From positions 5,737,799 through 5,801,798 of the forward strand of contig OZ025281.1 of NCBI GenBank assembly GCA_964019165.1: DNA of 64,000 nt, read 5' to 3'. Origin of the DNA: Mastigias papua. Lineage: Eukaryota; Cnidaria; Scyphozoa; Rhizostomeae; Mastigiidae. Below are positions 34,367-49,369 of the stretch, in pieces. A program made the position numbers and the translations under genes. Below the pieces are notes generated by a model. The model was not told the DNA's origin. It saw only the letters and a list, made by a program, of their open reading frames with translations, and made no database searches. Each line of letters starts with the position of its first letter. Positions within the stretch are counted from its first letter, which is position 1.

Positions 34367-34677
34367 GAAAAGAAACAAGTTTTAACACAAATAAAGATGA
34401 TGACCATGACTAATGTTAGAAACTATTTTATTACACATAGACATGTATTAAATCTCTAATTAGGAACAATGAGAAATCAGTGCTAGAGACAATTCTAACA
34501 TTTTCCTTTAATCTTAATTAACAAATTTGTAACTAAGCTTATCACATTACTTTTTAATTATCTTTTTAATAGGTTCACATCAGTAATATGTGTGTACATC
34601 CCACATGAAATAGCATTTATTTTCCACTTTCAATGTGCAGCTGCTAAGAAAGATCATGCAACAAAAATTTCTATAGG

Positions 34678-34931
34678 AGAGTGCCCAAGCATTTAGGGTC
34701 CCGGACTGCTGTCCAAAACACAAATTTTTGGACCATAGTTGGGATGTTTGCTGACTGCCCACCTAGCAGCTAATGGATAACTGGTGACAACAATAGGAAG
34801 TTAAAGAAATGGGGAAAGGAACTGGCAACCTAGTCTTACTATGCTGATGGTCCAGGATAAGTATTCTTGTGCCCTCTCTGACAGGCATTCCCCAACACAG
34901 AAAACTGTATATTGGACTAACCTTCACTTTT
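34678..34931 (+). mobile_element. SINE, older copy of the 21175-21438 family
   Basis: The body aligns in order with the younger copy: CATAGTTGGGATG, CTGACTGCCCACCTAGCAG, GGGGAAAGGAACTGGC, ACTATGCTGATGG and CAGGATAAGT. The tRNA-like head is strongly mutated (box B lost). No clear target duplication remains. Confidence 0.8.
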
Positions 34932-35040
34932 AAATCAAATGTCAAGAGCTTAAGGGATTTCATCTTACACCTGATCACTCAGTGTGTATAGTTTGAAAGG
35001 CAGCCACTTGTAGTGTGCCCACAATATCTGTGGGGTGCAA

Positions 35041-35959
35041 AGGGGTCATTCAATTAGTATGTATGCTCCACATTGGCTAAAATTTGACCCCCTCTCCCCC
35101 CTCCTATGCAAAACATATGCTTGATATGCGCCCCACCCTTTTGCATACATACTCTTGGCTGTTTGACCCCCTGTCTCTAAAAGAAAGTTTCTAGACATCC
35201 AAAACCACAGAGAAAGACTTTTAAACATTCACAAGACATGAAATATATTGCATGAAAAACATATAATATTTTTCAAACAAAACAGCATTATATTTGAACA
35301 GGGGGAGTCAAATTCATTCAATGAAGGGTGGGGGGGGGTGCTTGGTTGGTTTGACCAAGGCTTTATTGAACATATTTTATGTAAAGTTATTTTCCTTGGT
35401 AAAGCCCTATTATTGTAAGTGTCTCTCATAGCAGGGACACAACGATTCCAAGTCCTGGCCCAAGGGTCACATAGGGCATAATATGGCACCACAATGGCCG
35501 GGTAGGTAGACGGAACCCGAGAGGGCTAGGTAATAGGGCTTTCAAATATACATAACTCATCACATGTTTCCTATCTGGCGCTATAGACAATGGTGAAAAC
35601 TGGATATTCAGCCTTGCAAATGCCACTAGCAAATGCTGCTATTACAATGGGAAAAATATTGCTAGGTTTCCGTTTATTCAAAATTCCTAGGGGGCCAAAT
35701 TGATGGGTTCTGTTTGCGGGTCGTATGTTTGATACCCCTGTATTAAAGCAATTTCAACTGAATGCATACTACATTAATTAATGTCTGTGAAGGGTACTTT
35801 GCAAATGAAAATATTGCAGGATGTATGCAGAAAGCTGATAATTCTTTGCTTTGCATACATACTTAATGTATCAACTCCCATTACCCCTTGTATGCATTTG
35901 TATGCAGTTGCTTGACTCCCCTCCCCTCCTTCGTGCATATATACTAAATGAATGACCCT
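35041..35959. mobile_element. TIR element (~0.92 kb), interrupted
   Basis: The left end AGGGGTCATTCAATTAGTAT pairs with the right end, which inverted reads AGGGTCATTCATTTAGTAT. Both are followed inward by GTATGC and a C/G-rich stretch. Only a short AA/TA-type flank duplication could be argued, so the superfamily is open. A hAT-like element lies inside. Confidence 0.65.
35432..35740. mobile_element. hAT-like MITE nested in the TIR element
   Basis: The left end starts CAGGGACACAACGATTCC and the right end inverted starts CAGGGGTATCAAACATACG. The CAGGG(A/G) terminus and G/C-rich subterminal sequence are typical of hAT MITEs. The 8-bp flanks agree at only 5 of 8 positions, so it is old or misplaced by a base or two. 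Confidence 0.5.
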
Positions 35960-37669
35960 AAAGTAATTAATTAGCAGCAGAACCTAAGCTTAATTGACTA
36001 TGTACTGGCAGGATTTCTCATTAAAGTTACTTCACTTTTAGACCTTCCAGAGTGGTGAATCACAAACAGACTTGCAGTCACAGTCATGTATTGGGGAGGT
36101 ACCATGTGTCCACATCTAAGAGCAGATGATTTCTGGTGTAGCTAGACTTATACAAGGACTCAACATGATTGGGTGCAGCACTAGAGAAGACTTTCTAACA
36201 TGGTTTACAATCTAACCTGATAAAATAGCTTGTAAAGCTCTTCCTAGACCAACATTTGACAGAATATTATAATGCCTAGGCACAGATTTAGGAAAGATCT
36301 ACCATGAGAATGGACATATGGAGAGAAAAATAATTTCTTGAGGGAATATTGGGGATCACACTAAGCAGTAGGGCAGTTTTCACAAGATATTGTGAATGCA
36401 AGTAGGTAGCTGCCAGGCATGCGTGCATACACAGAAGCTGTGAGCAAGCAATAGCATAAATATTTCCACACTTGTAGATGATTTTCCACAGCAATAATCT
36501 CTAGTGATCTTCCTCATTATGGGTTGGGGGAGTAAACCCCAACTCCCAGCTAGCTGTGCCATGCCTAACAATTCCTTCCAATTAACTCATTATCTATTGC
36601 GTCGTCAGAATATGCAAGTTGCACCATACCAAAAAACACTGCAAAATGTAGATTTACCTACCAGGTTTAAAAGGTGGCGACGAAACAGTATCACACCTCA
36701 CAAACTATATACACCCCCTTTCCTCTTTTAGATGGTAGCCTTAAGAAAAATGCAGGATCGGATCCGACAGTTGGTGTGATACAGCTTAGCCCTTCAACCT
36801 GCTTAGGGTCATTCCCAGGGGGGGCAAGTCCTGAAATAGGTTACTATTGCATAAAAATACCTACCTCTCCATCACTGTTAGATACTCTGATACTAAACTG
36901 TTTTATACGCTTGACAATGTTTCCCGCCAAATAATCTTGTAAACAAAATCTATCAAATCCTACCAAAATCCCATATGAGGCCTTGACCTCTGAGGAAAAC
37001 GAGGCAAGTGATGGTCAAGATTCATTGCAAACAATGCTCAGTACGGGGAAAAGAGCTACTCATTCACTTTTAGGATTGTTCTGCTTAGATACAGTCAAAA
37101 ATGGACATTAACATGGATTCCATGATAAATCAGGCTTCGGAGAATAAATGTAGATCACTCAGATGGCAATGTACCGTGTATTGGTGCTATATCACACTTT
37201 ACAAAACCGATGCTTCGCCATCGGGCCTAAATTCGTTTAGGTATTCAGGCGAACCGAGCGAAGATTCGTTGGCGCGATTTCATCAAAACAGTGGATGGTA
37301 GAGACGATTTCATTATAAAAATACTGTACCTACCTTCGAGGGAAGCATTTTACCAATGGAATATCATAAACGGTCGAACATGCGGCGAATTACTCGAGAA
37401 CCTTTGCCATTCTTGGATCTGTACACCCTTGGGATTAATAAGATCAGGCCGTCTCACAAGCGAACAAAAAAGTATTTATCCTAGCTACATTTACTTCGAC
37501 CTCGGATTTATTGCTGAAAATCCTGAAAATTACCTTTTCCTTCAGATTTCATCAGTACATTACATACAAGCAGAATCTCATTCCTACACTGTTATCCTGA
37601 GGATGACCAACGTGATTTAATTACATTTTCTGTACAGTATGAATCCCTCTCACAAAAGCAAAAGAGCTT
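35960..37669. other. No gene recognised
   Basis: Open frames at 36674-36934, 37101-37301 and 37291-37620 (plus) carry no motif or splice pattern that I can defend. A short CCTAAA-TTCG-TTTAGG hairpin is at about 37227-37242. Confidence 0.4.
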
Positions 37670-37886
37670 TCGTAGTCTGTGGTGTTTTTGACACAATCAC
37701 TTCTTGACCTGGCGATGACACTTCTTATACATTCACTCTGGTCTTTTGACAAAGAGCATGCTATGATTAACTTGTAGACTTCATTTTTACCCTCCCTCTG
37801 TCTGGATCATTCAGTGATTCATTTTGTCTTCACTTTGTCTCCCCCTTACCCCCCTCTATCTGGATATGCAAAAATAAATGGCATAA

Positions 37887-38090
37887 ATGCTATCAAAAAG
37901 GTTTGCATGTAGAGCTGCATTTTATTTGATGAACTTCCTCTTTTTCTATTTCCTAGCAATAGTGTTTCAGAACAGATATGGCAGAGCAATTCATGGAGTA
38001 CCCAACAACAATAATAATAGTTTGACACTGAAATTTTCATTGAACTTCCACCATCCATTACATCTAACTACCACAAGAACATTGAAATAG
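37887..38090 (+). CDS. Hypothetical small hydrophobic protein inside TIR element
   Basis: 67 residues. Residues 11-30 (AFYLMNFLFFYFLAIVFQNR) look like a signal peptide or membrane anchor, followed by N and T/H-rich sequence. It ends 1 bp from the start of the next frame's open stretch, so a frameshift or splice could join them. No homology recognised. Confidence 0.25.
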   Translation: MLSKRFACRAAFYLMNFLFFYFLAIVFQNRYGRAIHGVPNNNNNSLTLKFSLNFHHPLHLTTTRTLK

Positions 38091-38454
38091 GCATCTCACC
38101 AACTGTTACATTATCTATACCTCAAAACCTAGACTTGACAGAGAGTCTGATAGACCCCTAGCACAAAAGTATGGTATTCTGAGCTTTCCTAAACAAGGTA
38201 TCAATGAAAAGGCTGGTAGAGCATTTGACATTGCAGATGCCTGTCCTGGTAAATCTCTAAAAACCCCTCAGTTCTATGGGCTATTGGCCATTGCCCATAC
38301 TACAAGTTACTTCATTCTTGATGTAGCTATCATCCAACAGCCTAACTTAACTAAACTTTACTATGCATGTCATCTTGTAGCTACTTATAAGCCATTCTTT
38401 GTACAGTATGCAACAGATAGTGAAATTAGGTATACTTATAAAATCAGTTTCTAA
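38086..38454 (+). CDS. Unrecognised 122-codon open stretch without own ATG
   Basis: Open from the stop before 38086 to TAA at 38452, with composition like real protein (KPRLDRESDRPLAQKYGILS, KAGRAFDIADACPGKS, YYACHLVATYKPFFVQY). There is no early ATG, and a possible splice acceptor (GAAATAG|G) stands at its start. It may be a 3' exon of a gene carried by the TIR element, or a decayed transposase of a family I do not recognise. Confidence 0.35.
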   Translation, partial: NRHLTNCYIIYTSKPRLDRESDRPLAQKYGILSFPKQGINEKAGRAFDIADACPGKSLKTPQFYGLLAIAHTTSYFILDVAIIQQPNLTKLYYACHLVATYKPFFVQYATDSEIRYTYKISF

Positions 38455-38722
38455 GTTCCAGTATTAAGATGCCTACTAAGTGCTCTACAAATGCTAGTGT
38501 GTTAATGCTCAGATCACTTAAGGGCTGGTGGACCTTCAATGACAATTTCAGTGTTATCAATACGTATTATTATTCTTGGATACTCTGCATTTGTTATCAC
38601 CAGTGAATTCTTCAAGCTATTTGTGTTTTTCTAACCTTATCAACTGATAAGTGTATGTCTACAAGAAGTGTCATCATCAGGTCAAGAATTGATTACGTCA
38701 AAGATAACACAGACTACGATAC

Positions 38723-39150
38723 AGGGCTGGGGCGAATCTAGACTGGGTTGACCGGGTTCAAAAGCCCGGTGAAATTTTGAAATTGCATTTCAAGTTATGA
38801 TGATTATTATTATTTCAGATCTCGACTAGGTCTCTTGTAATCATATGTCAGGCATGGGGTTCGACAAAGTATGAGTATTTGTCACCCTTCCTATCATCTA
38901 TCACCATTGTCCCTCTCCTTAAAATTGAATGGATGCCAAAATAATAAGATTCCTATAGCTAATGTTTTCTAGTCGTAACACAACAAAATACACAACTGAC
39001 CAGAAGAATGGTTATTCTATATCACTTAGACATCGCACACATCAAGTGCTTCTATTAATCCTATTTAGCATCTGTCGAATCCGGTGACTCATGCATTCGC
39101 AGCTTTGAACCCGGTCAAAACCACGGTCCAAACTGGTTTACCATACCTGG
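38723..39150. mobile_element. hAT-like MITE at Gypsy junction
   Basis: Outer ends CAGGGCTGGGG and (inverted) CAGGTATGG enclose a perfect 15-bp inverted pair, TTGACCGGGTTCAAA at 38748-38762 and its complement at 39104-39118. Gypsy integrase sequence starts immediately to the right. Confidence 0.5.
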
Positions 39151-39154
39151 CGAT

Positions 39155-39835
39155 AAACATTTGCCCGTGATGATGGACCATTTCACGAAGTGGCATTTAA
39201 GTATTCCCCACTAAAGATCAAAGAACTTCCACCGTTGCTGAAATTTTAGTTTCGAACTTTTTCATTCGGTTTTGCCTTCCCACTAATATTCATTCCTATC
39301 AGGGCAGAAACCTTGAAAGCAATTAAATGCAGGAACTCTGTCATGTAATGGGGGTAGATAAATTTCGTACCAAAACCTACTACCCCATTGCGATGGTCTA
39401 GTGGAGTGCTAGAACTCTACAACATATTCTATTTTCCTTTATTTCCCAACGTCAAGACGACGAGGAACATTGGGTCAGTTTGGCAGTATATTGCATATAG
39501 TATGGGCAACCATGAGTTGCATGGATGTAGTCCATATGAAATGGTTTTTTGGTAGAAATGCGCGAACCCCTATGGTAATAGATATGGGCTTCCCTTGAAA
39601 GATCCGTGAAGCGTATAATATGTAAGACCAAGCAAGAGCTAATCAGCGACACACTTATTCTCATATTTCGAGGAACTGGTCTCCTTATGAGCCGGGTACA
39701 TTTGTGTGGTTGCACCATCCTAAGGCATGGAAACTGGCTATCCAATGGGCTGGGCGTTACGAAGTCCTTTTTAGTAAAGGATGGTTACGTACAGGATATG
39801 TTCCAACAACGGGAAGAAAGTCGTAACCCATCATG
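39155..39835 (+). pseudogene. Ty3/Gypsy integrase fragment
   Basis: The integrase core is recognisable in broken frames: VMMDHFTKW (DDE first Asp region), the HSDQGRNFE-type block decayed near 39290, and DGLVE near 39397. The C-terminal GPY/F-like region ends at 39835 (WLHHPKAWKLAIQWAGRYEV). Frameshifts are numerous and protease, RT and RNase H are absent upstream, replaced by MITEs. Confidence 0.75.
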
Positions 39836-39891
39836 ACAAGCTTCAGCCTTTCCAGCCCCCTATGAGGTATTAAGAATTTGTTACGTACTAA

Positions 39892-39965
39892 TTAACGGAG
39901 GGGGTGTTATGATTGTATTCTATTGTGATAGTGATTCCTACTTTAATTGTTACTCGCGTCATATT
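39892..39965 (+). repeat. Polypurine tract and start of a 3' LTR remnant
   Basis: AACGGAGGGGG directly followed by TGTTATGATTG fits a polypurine tract and the TG of a 3' LTR, ~60 bp after the integrase stop. The LTR breaks off within about 60 bp. Confidence 0.5.
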
Positions 39966-41156
39966 ATAGTATGATGTGGAGATAATGTTGATTCAGTTTG
40001 GCATCTTCCAAGGAATGACTTATATTGGTATCAATCTTTGGGTCTATAGTCAGGGCCTTATTAAGTTTGACAAATTTCCCCGCAATGGCAATTACTGTTA
40101 GTTCATCCATTTCAAAACTCCTTTTAGAAGACGAATTTTTACAAGTATACGGGACAGAAAAGCTTCTCTCTGAGAAATGAACTTTTTTGCATGATTTTAT
40201 CGCAAACAAGGAAAGGCATTTCTCCGTGAAACTCCTGCTTGCCTACAACAGGGCTGCTCTGCAGTTCCCAGTTTCTGATATTTCCAGAACAAATCATTTA
40301 ATTCTTGTCAGGTAAAAGGATAAGTTCTTAGCGGTCAGTCATTTATAACTCTGGGTACCGGGCGGGTTAGAATTTGGGAGGGCATGGACAATTTTTCAAG
40401 GATAGTTGGCGGCATGGAACATTGTGCAAGATGTTTGAGGGGTATGAATCTTCAAACATTCTAAAGAAAATCAGCTCAATGATTTGCAGAAGTCTGTTGA
40501 TCGCTGTATTTCTACGTATCTAGTCGCCAAAGTCTCTTCAATAGCAGTTTTCCTCTGATATAAATTTTCCGTGATATACTGTGTTATTGCAGTGCTCTTA
40601 TTAGCATTCATCTTAGCGGTATGTTCAAATGAGGCTCCAAGCATAAGCCAACTTTTTCATGCAAACTTTTCTCACAAAGAATGACATTTCCTCCTGTACA
40701 GAGGCTTTCTGTTAATATTTCACAGCAAGTAATTTTGTAGAACATATTTTCTATAGGTGATCTTTTCAAGAAGGTAACAATGGCAGCTGCTACCTTAATA
40801 GTCTATTCTATTGGCATCCTTGCAGGGTAGGTAGCAACTGGGCTGTAGAACCGTGACCACGCCCTAAATTCTCGACCGTGCCCTTTTCGCATACGCCGGG
40901 TTTTTAGCTATATGCTAGAAGTGCTTTTGCTACTGTCTGGATTCGCACCTGAACATTGTTTTTATCACGACCGTCCAAAGAGAATGAGCTCTACCATTTG
41001 AGGCCCCAGTTCTCGTCATAGTTGCTAAGCCTCCCGCATTCCGTTGGAGACTCCAGCATTTCAAAATTATCTCCAGCCCACCTCCAGCAATGAGAAAATG
41101 TTGTAAAATCTCTAGCATTTGTTTGAGTTTTAGACATTGCTATGTATTGATGGTTT
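39966..41156. other. No gene recognised
   Basis: Minus-strand frame 39964-40209 and others lack motifs. No repeats with clear ends found. Confidence 0.4.
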
Positions 41157-43177
41157 CAATGGCGGCTCGTCAATAGGGCATTTTGGGTAATGCCCCCCCC
41201 AAAGAAAAATAAAAAGATAAATAATTTTCTGCCTAGTGAGAAATACAACCTAGCATATAGCAGACAGTCAGCAACGCTAGATTCAAGATACTTTTGTTGT
41301 TAACTTAGAGCCTCGTTCAACAAAACAATTGCGTCATAGCTTAGAGGATCTATGGAAGTCTCTGATGATACCATAGATAGATACCTATGACCTATGATGT
41401 CATTTGCAGGGCAAACTTGAATTTGCCCCTCAAATTGGCTGACTGACATGCGCATTGGCAAACAAACATCAAGGTCCACACTCCGCCATAATCACCATCC
41501 GATTGGCTAGACTTTACGAAAGTAGGACAGGCAACCATTTGCTCTCTCTGGTGCAGCAACAGCCACCATTACCGTGTTGTCGCGGATGTTATGATCTCGA
41601 GGGCAACTTGCGATAGAAGCCTACTTGCTTGTTTCACGAGGTCATAGTTCACTAGATCATAGTAAAACTACTCTCAATCTTCAGTTGTGCTTGCTCAACC
41701 GTTGTACTTATGACTGCAGTAGGAATGGTCAATTGCATCCTGTCTGCGTGGTAACTGTGGCAAGAAAAGAAGATGTGAAGCATCTAGACCCTAGGCCAGA
41801 GTTGTTTGACGAAAACTTGTTCATGTATGCCAAGCCTATTCGCTGAATTCGTGTACTATGGAAAGTAGCTCTTGGTTTTGTTTCAAGTGACCACTGATGT
41901 TGCTATTGTACCTTGGAATATTTTAGCACTTTTCCGATTAAGTTGTTTGACGTCATATTCGAAATTGTGTAATGAAAACTTCAGTTTAAACACTCAGTTT
42001 ACGGACAGTATGACTGTAGATGACACAATTGATGTATCAAATTACTTACAGAATGTTGTTGTATTCATGTATGTTGTGTGTGATATGATGGTCAATAGAT
42101 TCTGCTCTATTTATATATCTACCTAGTGTTCAACTGTTTGGATAGTATTCTTCCAAGGACTCATGAGAAGCAGAAATTTATCGGATGAGTGACCAGCATT
42201 GGGTAGTTCAGAGCATAGCAGAAGTATATCCTAATGTTCATTGGGTTTATTGTTGTGCCCATTAGCTTAGTTTTATTTTGGAAAGGCTGTTTCACAATTC
42301 ACTGGTTGTAAATGTGTTCTTTGCTATTTTAACTGCATTCTGAGTTCTCCATCTTATTCCCTAATATTAGTATCATGCCTTGATTAGTGTAATTTCTAAG
42401 TCTGTACAAACAAGATAATATCTTCAAAGTAGAACAGTTTTTACAGTTTTATAAATAGTCAACAGATGGAAAAAAACCAGTTTCGTTTTCTTGAACCAGA
42501 TCCCATTGCCTTCAAGATAGTAAGCATTAAAATCTATCGGCAATAATTTCCAACAGTTTATGTCATATGTGCCACATGTACATACTTTTTGTCCAAATGC
42601 AATAGTGCCAGATCTTTTCAACATTTATCTGACATACTAAAGGTTCTTGAGCTCATTGAAAATTTGAAGGAAATAGTGTACTATATATTTCACAATACAT
42701 GCTCTCCATTAGAAATAGCTTTATAACATACTCTGATTTCAATCAAAACGTGATTGATGTGTTTGTCCCACTCAACTACAGAAGAGTTATATTCCTCTCT
42801 ACATTGCTCAGGAGGCTCTACAATTATAAATAAATTGAAAATATTCAAAGCTACTTTTGATTTTTATTGCTTCAGCTTGTATCATTATTTAAAGACATAT
42901 ATCTGTTTAACAAAGGTTTCTTTTAATGCCCTTGGATTGAAAGATTTTCATTTCCTTGAACAGTTTTACAAGACCAGTTGTACCTAGTGGTACCTAAAGA
43001 GGTTTTAATTTGATCAAGATAACATACTGATCATTGGCAGTAGTGATACTTTCAACCAGTTTTGACCACCTTGCTGTCTGGAGGGAAGCTATGAAATAAA
43101 GAACTGTGGGGTGTACTGTATTTCTTAAACCACACCCAATTTCCCCTCCCAATTGAAGAACCCACGGGCCGCCACTG
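41157..43177. mobile_element. hAT-type element, 2.0 kb, non-autonomous or decayed
   Basis: The left end CAATGGCGGCTCGTCAATAG and the right end (inverted) CAGTGGCGGCCCGTGG share the CA(G)TGGCGG(C/T)CGT terminus widespread among animal hAT elements. C-rich subterminal tracts are at both ends. The flanks do not give an exact 8-bp duplication. Frames at 41625-41846, 41872-42126 and 42754-42987 show no transposase motif. Confidence 0.6.
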
Positions 43178-43245
43178 ATGCTTCCTATGACTGGTTTAGT
43201 TCAACTTATAAATACCGAAAACGGTAAGATATTTTCTTGATTCTT

Positions 43246-46184
<2,939 letters not shown>

Positions 46185-47071
46185 TACGGTGGCCCATACC
46201 GGTCAAACAAATTAACATGTCAGAAAACAACTTAACATGTTAGAAAACAAATTAACATGTCAGAAAACAAATAAAAGTTTCAGAAAACACATTACAATTT
46301 CAGAAACACATTAAAGTTTGAGAAAACACATTTACGAATCACGAAGCACATTAAAGTTTCAGAAAACGCATTAAAGTTTTAGAAAATAAATGAAAGTCGC
46401 TGAAAGTGTGAACTTAACGAAAACAAATTAAAGCAATTAGAAACAGATTGAAATTGAAGGAAACAAATGCAATATAGGAAGACACAATGTCTCAAAGCTA
46501 GTGTGCCCTGGTGCTGTTTAGGGCGACACGTACCATTTATGGCAGAAGGCAATTCAAATAGTCTTAGATACTGCACTACTTGTGCGAATCAATTGCTGGA
46601 AGCTCATAGCTTTTGTATAAATTGTGGCTCACCTGCACAAAATACCGTGAAGGAGGATAGTTATGGAGAAGGCGAAGAACTTATTATAATGTACCCTTGA
46701 ATAATGAACTCCCACAATACCCGCAGAATTTCTGAAACATCTAAACCAGCCCTACAGGAAGGGCAGAACATGTTTTTCTATGGTTGTCTAGGTAACTGAA
46801 AAGCTGGTACCATTCCAAAATATGACAGTGCTGTGATGAGACTAAATCGCTGCTCAGGATACTCTTAACCGTGTTTAGCTATATTCTGCTTTCTGAAACT
46901 TTAATGTGTTTCGTGATTTGTTAATGTGTTTTCTGACATTTTAATGTGTTTTCTGAAACTTTTATTCGTTTTGTGACATGTTAATCTGTTTTGTGAGATG
47001 TTAATTTGTTTTCTGACATGTTAATTTGTTTTCTAACATGTTAATTTGTTTGACCCGTATGGCCCACCGTA
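46185..47071. mobile_element. TIR element with tandem ~20-bp subrepeats in its arms
   Basis: TACGGTGGCCCATACCGGTC at 46185 is inverted at the right end (GACCCGTATGGCCCACCGTA). Each ~200-bp arm is made of about ten variants of AACAAATTAACATGTCAGAAA, oriented oppositely in the two arms. The flanks share (A)TAATAG, a 6-7 bp duplication. The centre carries a short zinc-ribbon frame. Superfamily not assigned. Confidence 0.8.
46467..46700 (+). CDS. Small zinc-ribbon protein inside TIR element
   Basis: The 77-codon frame contains YCTTCANQLLEAHSFCINCG, two C-x-x-C knuckles 11 residues apart: a zinc-ribbon. A better start may be the ATG at 46539 (MAEGNSNS...), giving 53 residues, with the ribbon at about residues 11-30 and an acidic tail. 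It lies wholly between the subrepeat arms, so it is either cargo of the element or part of its own gene. Expression is unknown. Confidence 0.5.
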   Translation: MQYRKTQCLKASVPWCCLGRHVPFMAEGNSNSLRYCTTCANQLLEAHSFCINCGSPAQNTVKEDSYGEGEELIIMYP

Positions 47072-47332
47072 TAATAGCCACGGCGAGCCACATGACAGAT
47101 AAATCAGAAAAGAATAGCCATTTGTAGATCTTTTATTTTATTTCCTTTCATCGACACATCCATGACCAACCAGTTGAGACCTAAATAGACTTTTACGACA
47201 AATCCATTACGACATATTCAAGTACGTTTCGGGAAGAGCTTGTCCCATCCTCAGCTATAGAGTGGGAAAAAACTTGGGGAATATATATGTGGAAAATTGA
47301 ATTGAAAACTCAAATTGAAAACAGGTAAACTA

Positions 47333-47645
47333 AAGTAAACAAGCGGAAAATACCTAAATAAGGAGATGGCAGGGAGGCAAATAAGGATATAACCAATAAG
47401 GATAAACTGCTAATAAAGTAAACAAGCGGAAAATACCTAAATAAGGAGATGGCAGGGAGGCAAATAAGGATATAACCAATAAGGATAAACTGCTAATAAA
47501 GTAAACAGGCGGAAAATACCTAAATAAGGAGATGGCAGGGAGGCAAATAAGGATATAACCAATAAGGATGAACTGCTAATAAAGTAAACAGGCGGTAATT
47601 ACCTAAATAAGGAGATAGCGTGGAGGCAAATAAGGATGAAAGCCA
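47333..47645. repeat. 83-bp minisatellite, ~3.8 copies
   Basis: Units begin AAGTAAACAAGCGGAAAATA at 47333, 47416, 47499 and 47582. The first three are almost identical and the fourth is diverged and truncated. No coding potential. Confidence 0.95.
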
Positions 47646-49019
47646 ACAGGGATTCACCGAGGTGACAATAGGAATCCTAGATGGACTAGAAGAAGCAAAG
47701 AGGTATCAAGGAATTTTGCTGGTTAAGCGTTGGTAATTTGGCTTTGGAAAAGTATTGGAAATATTTTTAAAGGAGTGTTTACGAATCCCGGCATGTCCGT
47801 TTTTGTCCATAAACGGAAAAGTATGAGCGGGCCTTCATCAATTCTGGGAGAAATTATGCCATGATGCTACGCAGCAACTCTTTGACGAATGTCTGTTAGA
47901 CATTTTCTAGTATATGATAGTGTCTATACGAGTAGTAATCCGTAGAATCGCTGAAAGTTAAAAATATATTGAAAAATAATCGTAGGCTCAGAATCAACAA
48001 ATTTTCAGACTATCAGAAGTGTGCAACAGTAGATTAACGTAACAATCATTACGAGAGCCAAGTGTAGCCTAGTAGAAGTGCGTAACTTTACATTACAGGC
48101 CGTACGGTGCTTACTAGGGTAAAACTGTGTATAAATCCTCGATTAGATTGACACAATGAAAAGTTACTCGTGTACGTTTATGAATTATAGTCTTAACAAA
48201 ACACAACAAAGCAACACAAATAAATGCAAAACGGAAACTCTCGGTCACATCACTTCCATTCGAAAAGTGGAAGTCTCATTCAAGCATTAAAAATCACAGT
48301 TTTCTTCATGGGAGATTCTCAGGGGTACTTCAGTTCTCCACAACAGCAAGGGAGAAAATGTTTTCAGCCAATCAATTCATTTGTTTACATCCTCATTTGC
48401 CAATTAAAATGCGTAAAAGACAACAGAAAGAGAAGAGGAAATCATTTTTAATCAGTTTCAGAAACAAAGATGGCGTCATAGGCTTTTTGCTGTATAAAAA
48501 CCATCTCATACAAAAAGCTGGTGTTGCACACAATATTTCTCTTTTCCGGGATGATTTTTACATTTTAACGTAGCAGAAAGAGTTTTCTGAAGCTTTGCCG
48601 CTTCCTTTTCGAACTATTACTGCAAACAGGAGATATGAGGTCCTATAGTTAAATCAATTTCCCCAGTATCTTCGGCATATGGTCTCCTTTGTAAGAACTG
48701 CTGAGTGGGCCCTCACCAAGCACATTTCACGTATACTGACTTCAATTTTGCATACATAGTCCTAAAATATTTCTTCTTTCAAGCATTATTTTGTCTGACC
48801 TTCTTTCTGCTGCTAGTCCAGTTACATTCTAGACATAGTGTCATTTGTACATAGTGTAGTAATATTGGCGACGAGTTGCTTTAATGTTAGATGTTTTAAT
48901 TGATTGAGAGCAGAGGATCTTACTTGTGTTATTTTGCATTGTTTTAACATTGAGCTGCAAAATCGGAAATCTGTCTTGAAAGGTATTGGCACATACTAAA
49001 TCTTCGTTGCAGTCTTCAC
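47646..49019. other. No gene recognised
   Basis: Frames at 48224-48573 carry no motif. TTGGCGACGAG at 48867 resembles the primer-binding site seen at 63575 but no LTR or gag follows. Confidence 0.4.
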
Positions 49020-49369
49020 TTAAAGTTGAGATAAAATCTTGAGCTGTGGCATTGCCTTGTGCTGCAGATATCTGTGGCCTGTTACTGTAACCGCACTGTC
49101 TCCTTTTGTGACAGATAGCAAGTGATGGTGTAACGGATTTAAACAGGTAAAACAGAATACAGCATCCAACTGTTCGTCATAATGTAGAGATGAGAATTGA
49201 TGGAACCACGCTGCTTTAAAGCACCTGTATGGGTGCAAGTTTTCCATATGTAACAGTGGGAAGTGGATGCTTTTGACCGATTTGGCTCTGTTGGATATTT
49301 GATACCGACTTTTGTTGTGGCACTGTCTGTTTTTTCATGTTTGTCCTCGGATGTTTCCACTTCCCTCAT
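49020..49369 (-). pseudogene. hAT transposase fragment with TTF-type zinc finger
   Basis: Two overlapping minus-strand frames hold KYPTEPNRSKAS and then CFKAAWFHQFSSLHYDEQLD with AVFCFTC. The (S/A)WF-x-x-F-x-W/S-L-x-Y-x-x-x-x-D-A-x-FCF-x-C pattern marks the TTF zinc finger at the N-terminus of ZMYM/hAT-type transposases. It is frame-shifted and the catalytic part is missing. Confidence 0.6.

Larger units (their letters stand above)
37670..38719. mobile_element. 1.05-kb TIR element carrying an unrecognised ORF
   Basis: TCGTAGTCTGTGGTGTTTTT at 37670 onward is inverted at the right end (...CACAGACTACGA, 38719). The arms stay alignable for about 67 bp at roughly 80% (TTCTTGACCTG, GATGACACTTCTT). 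No convincing target duplication was found. Inside are a short hydrophobic frame (37887-38090) and a 122-codon open stretch (38086-38454). Confidence 0.65.

Noticed and set aside
37101..37620. Two consecutive plus-strand open frames as a gene
   Set aside because: No recognisable domain, hydrophobicity pattern or splice structure, and the region lies among MITEs.
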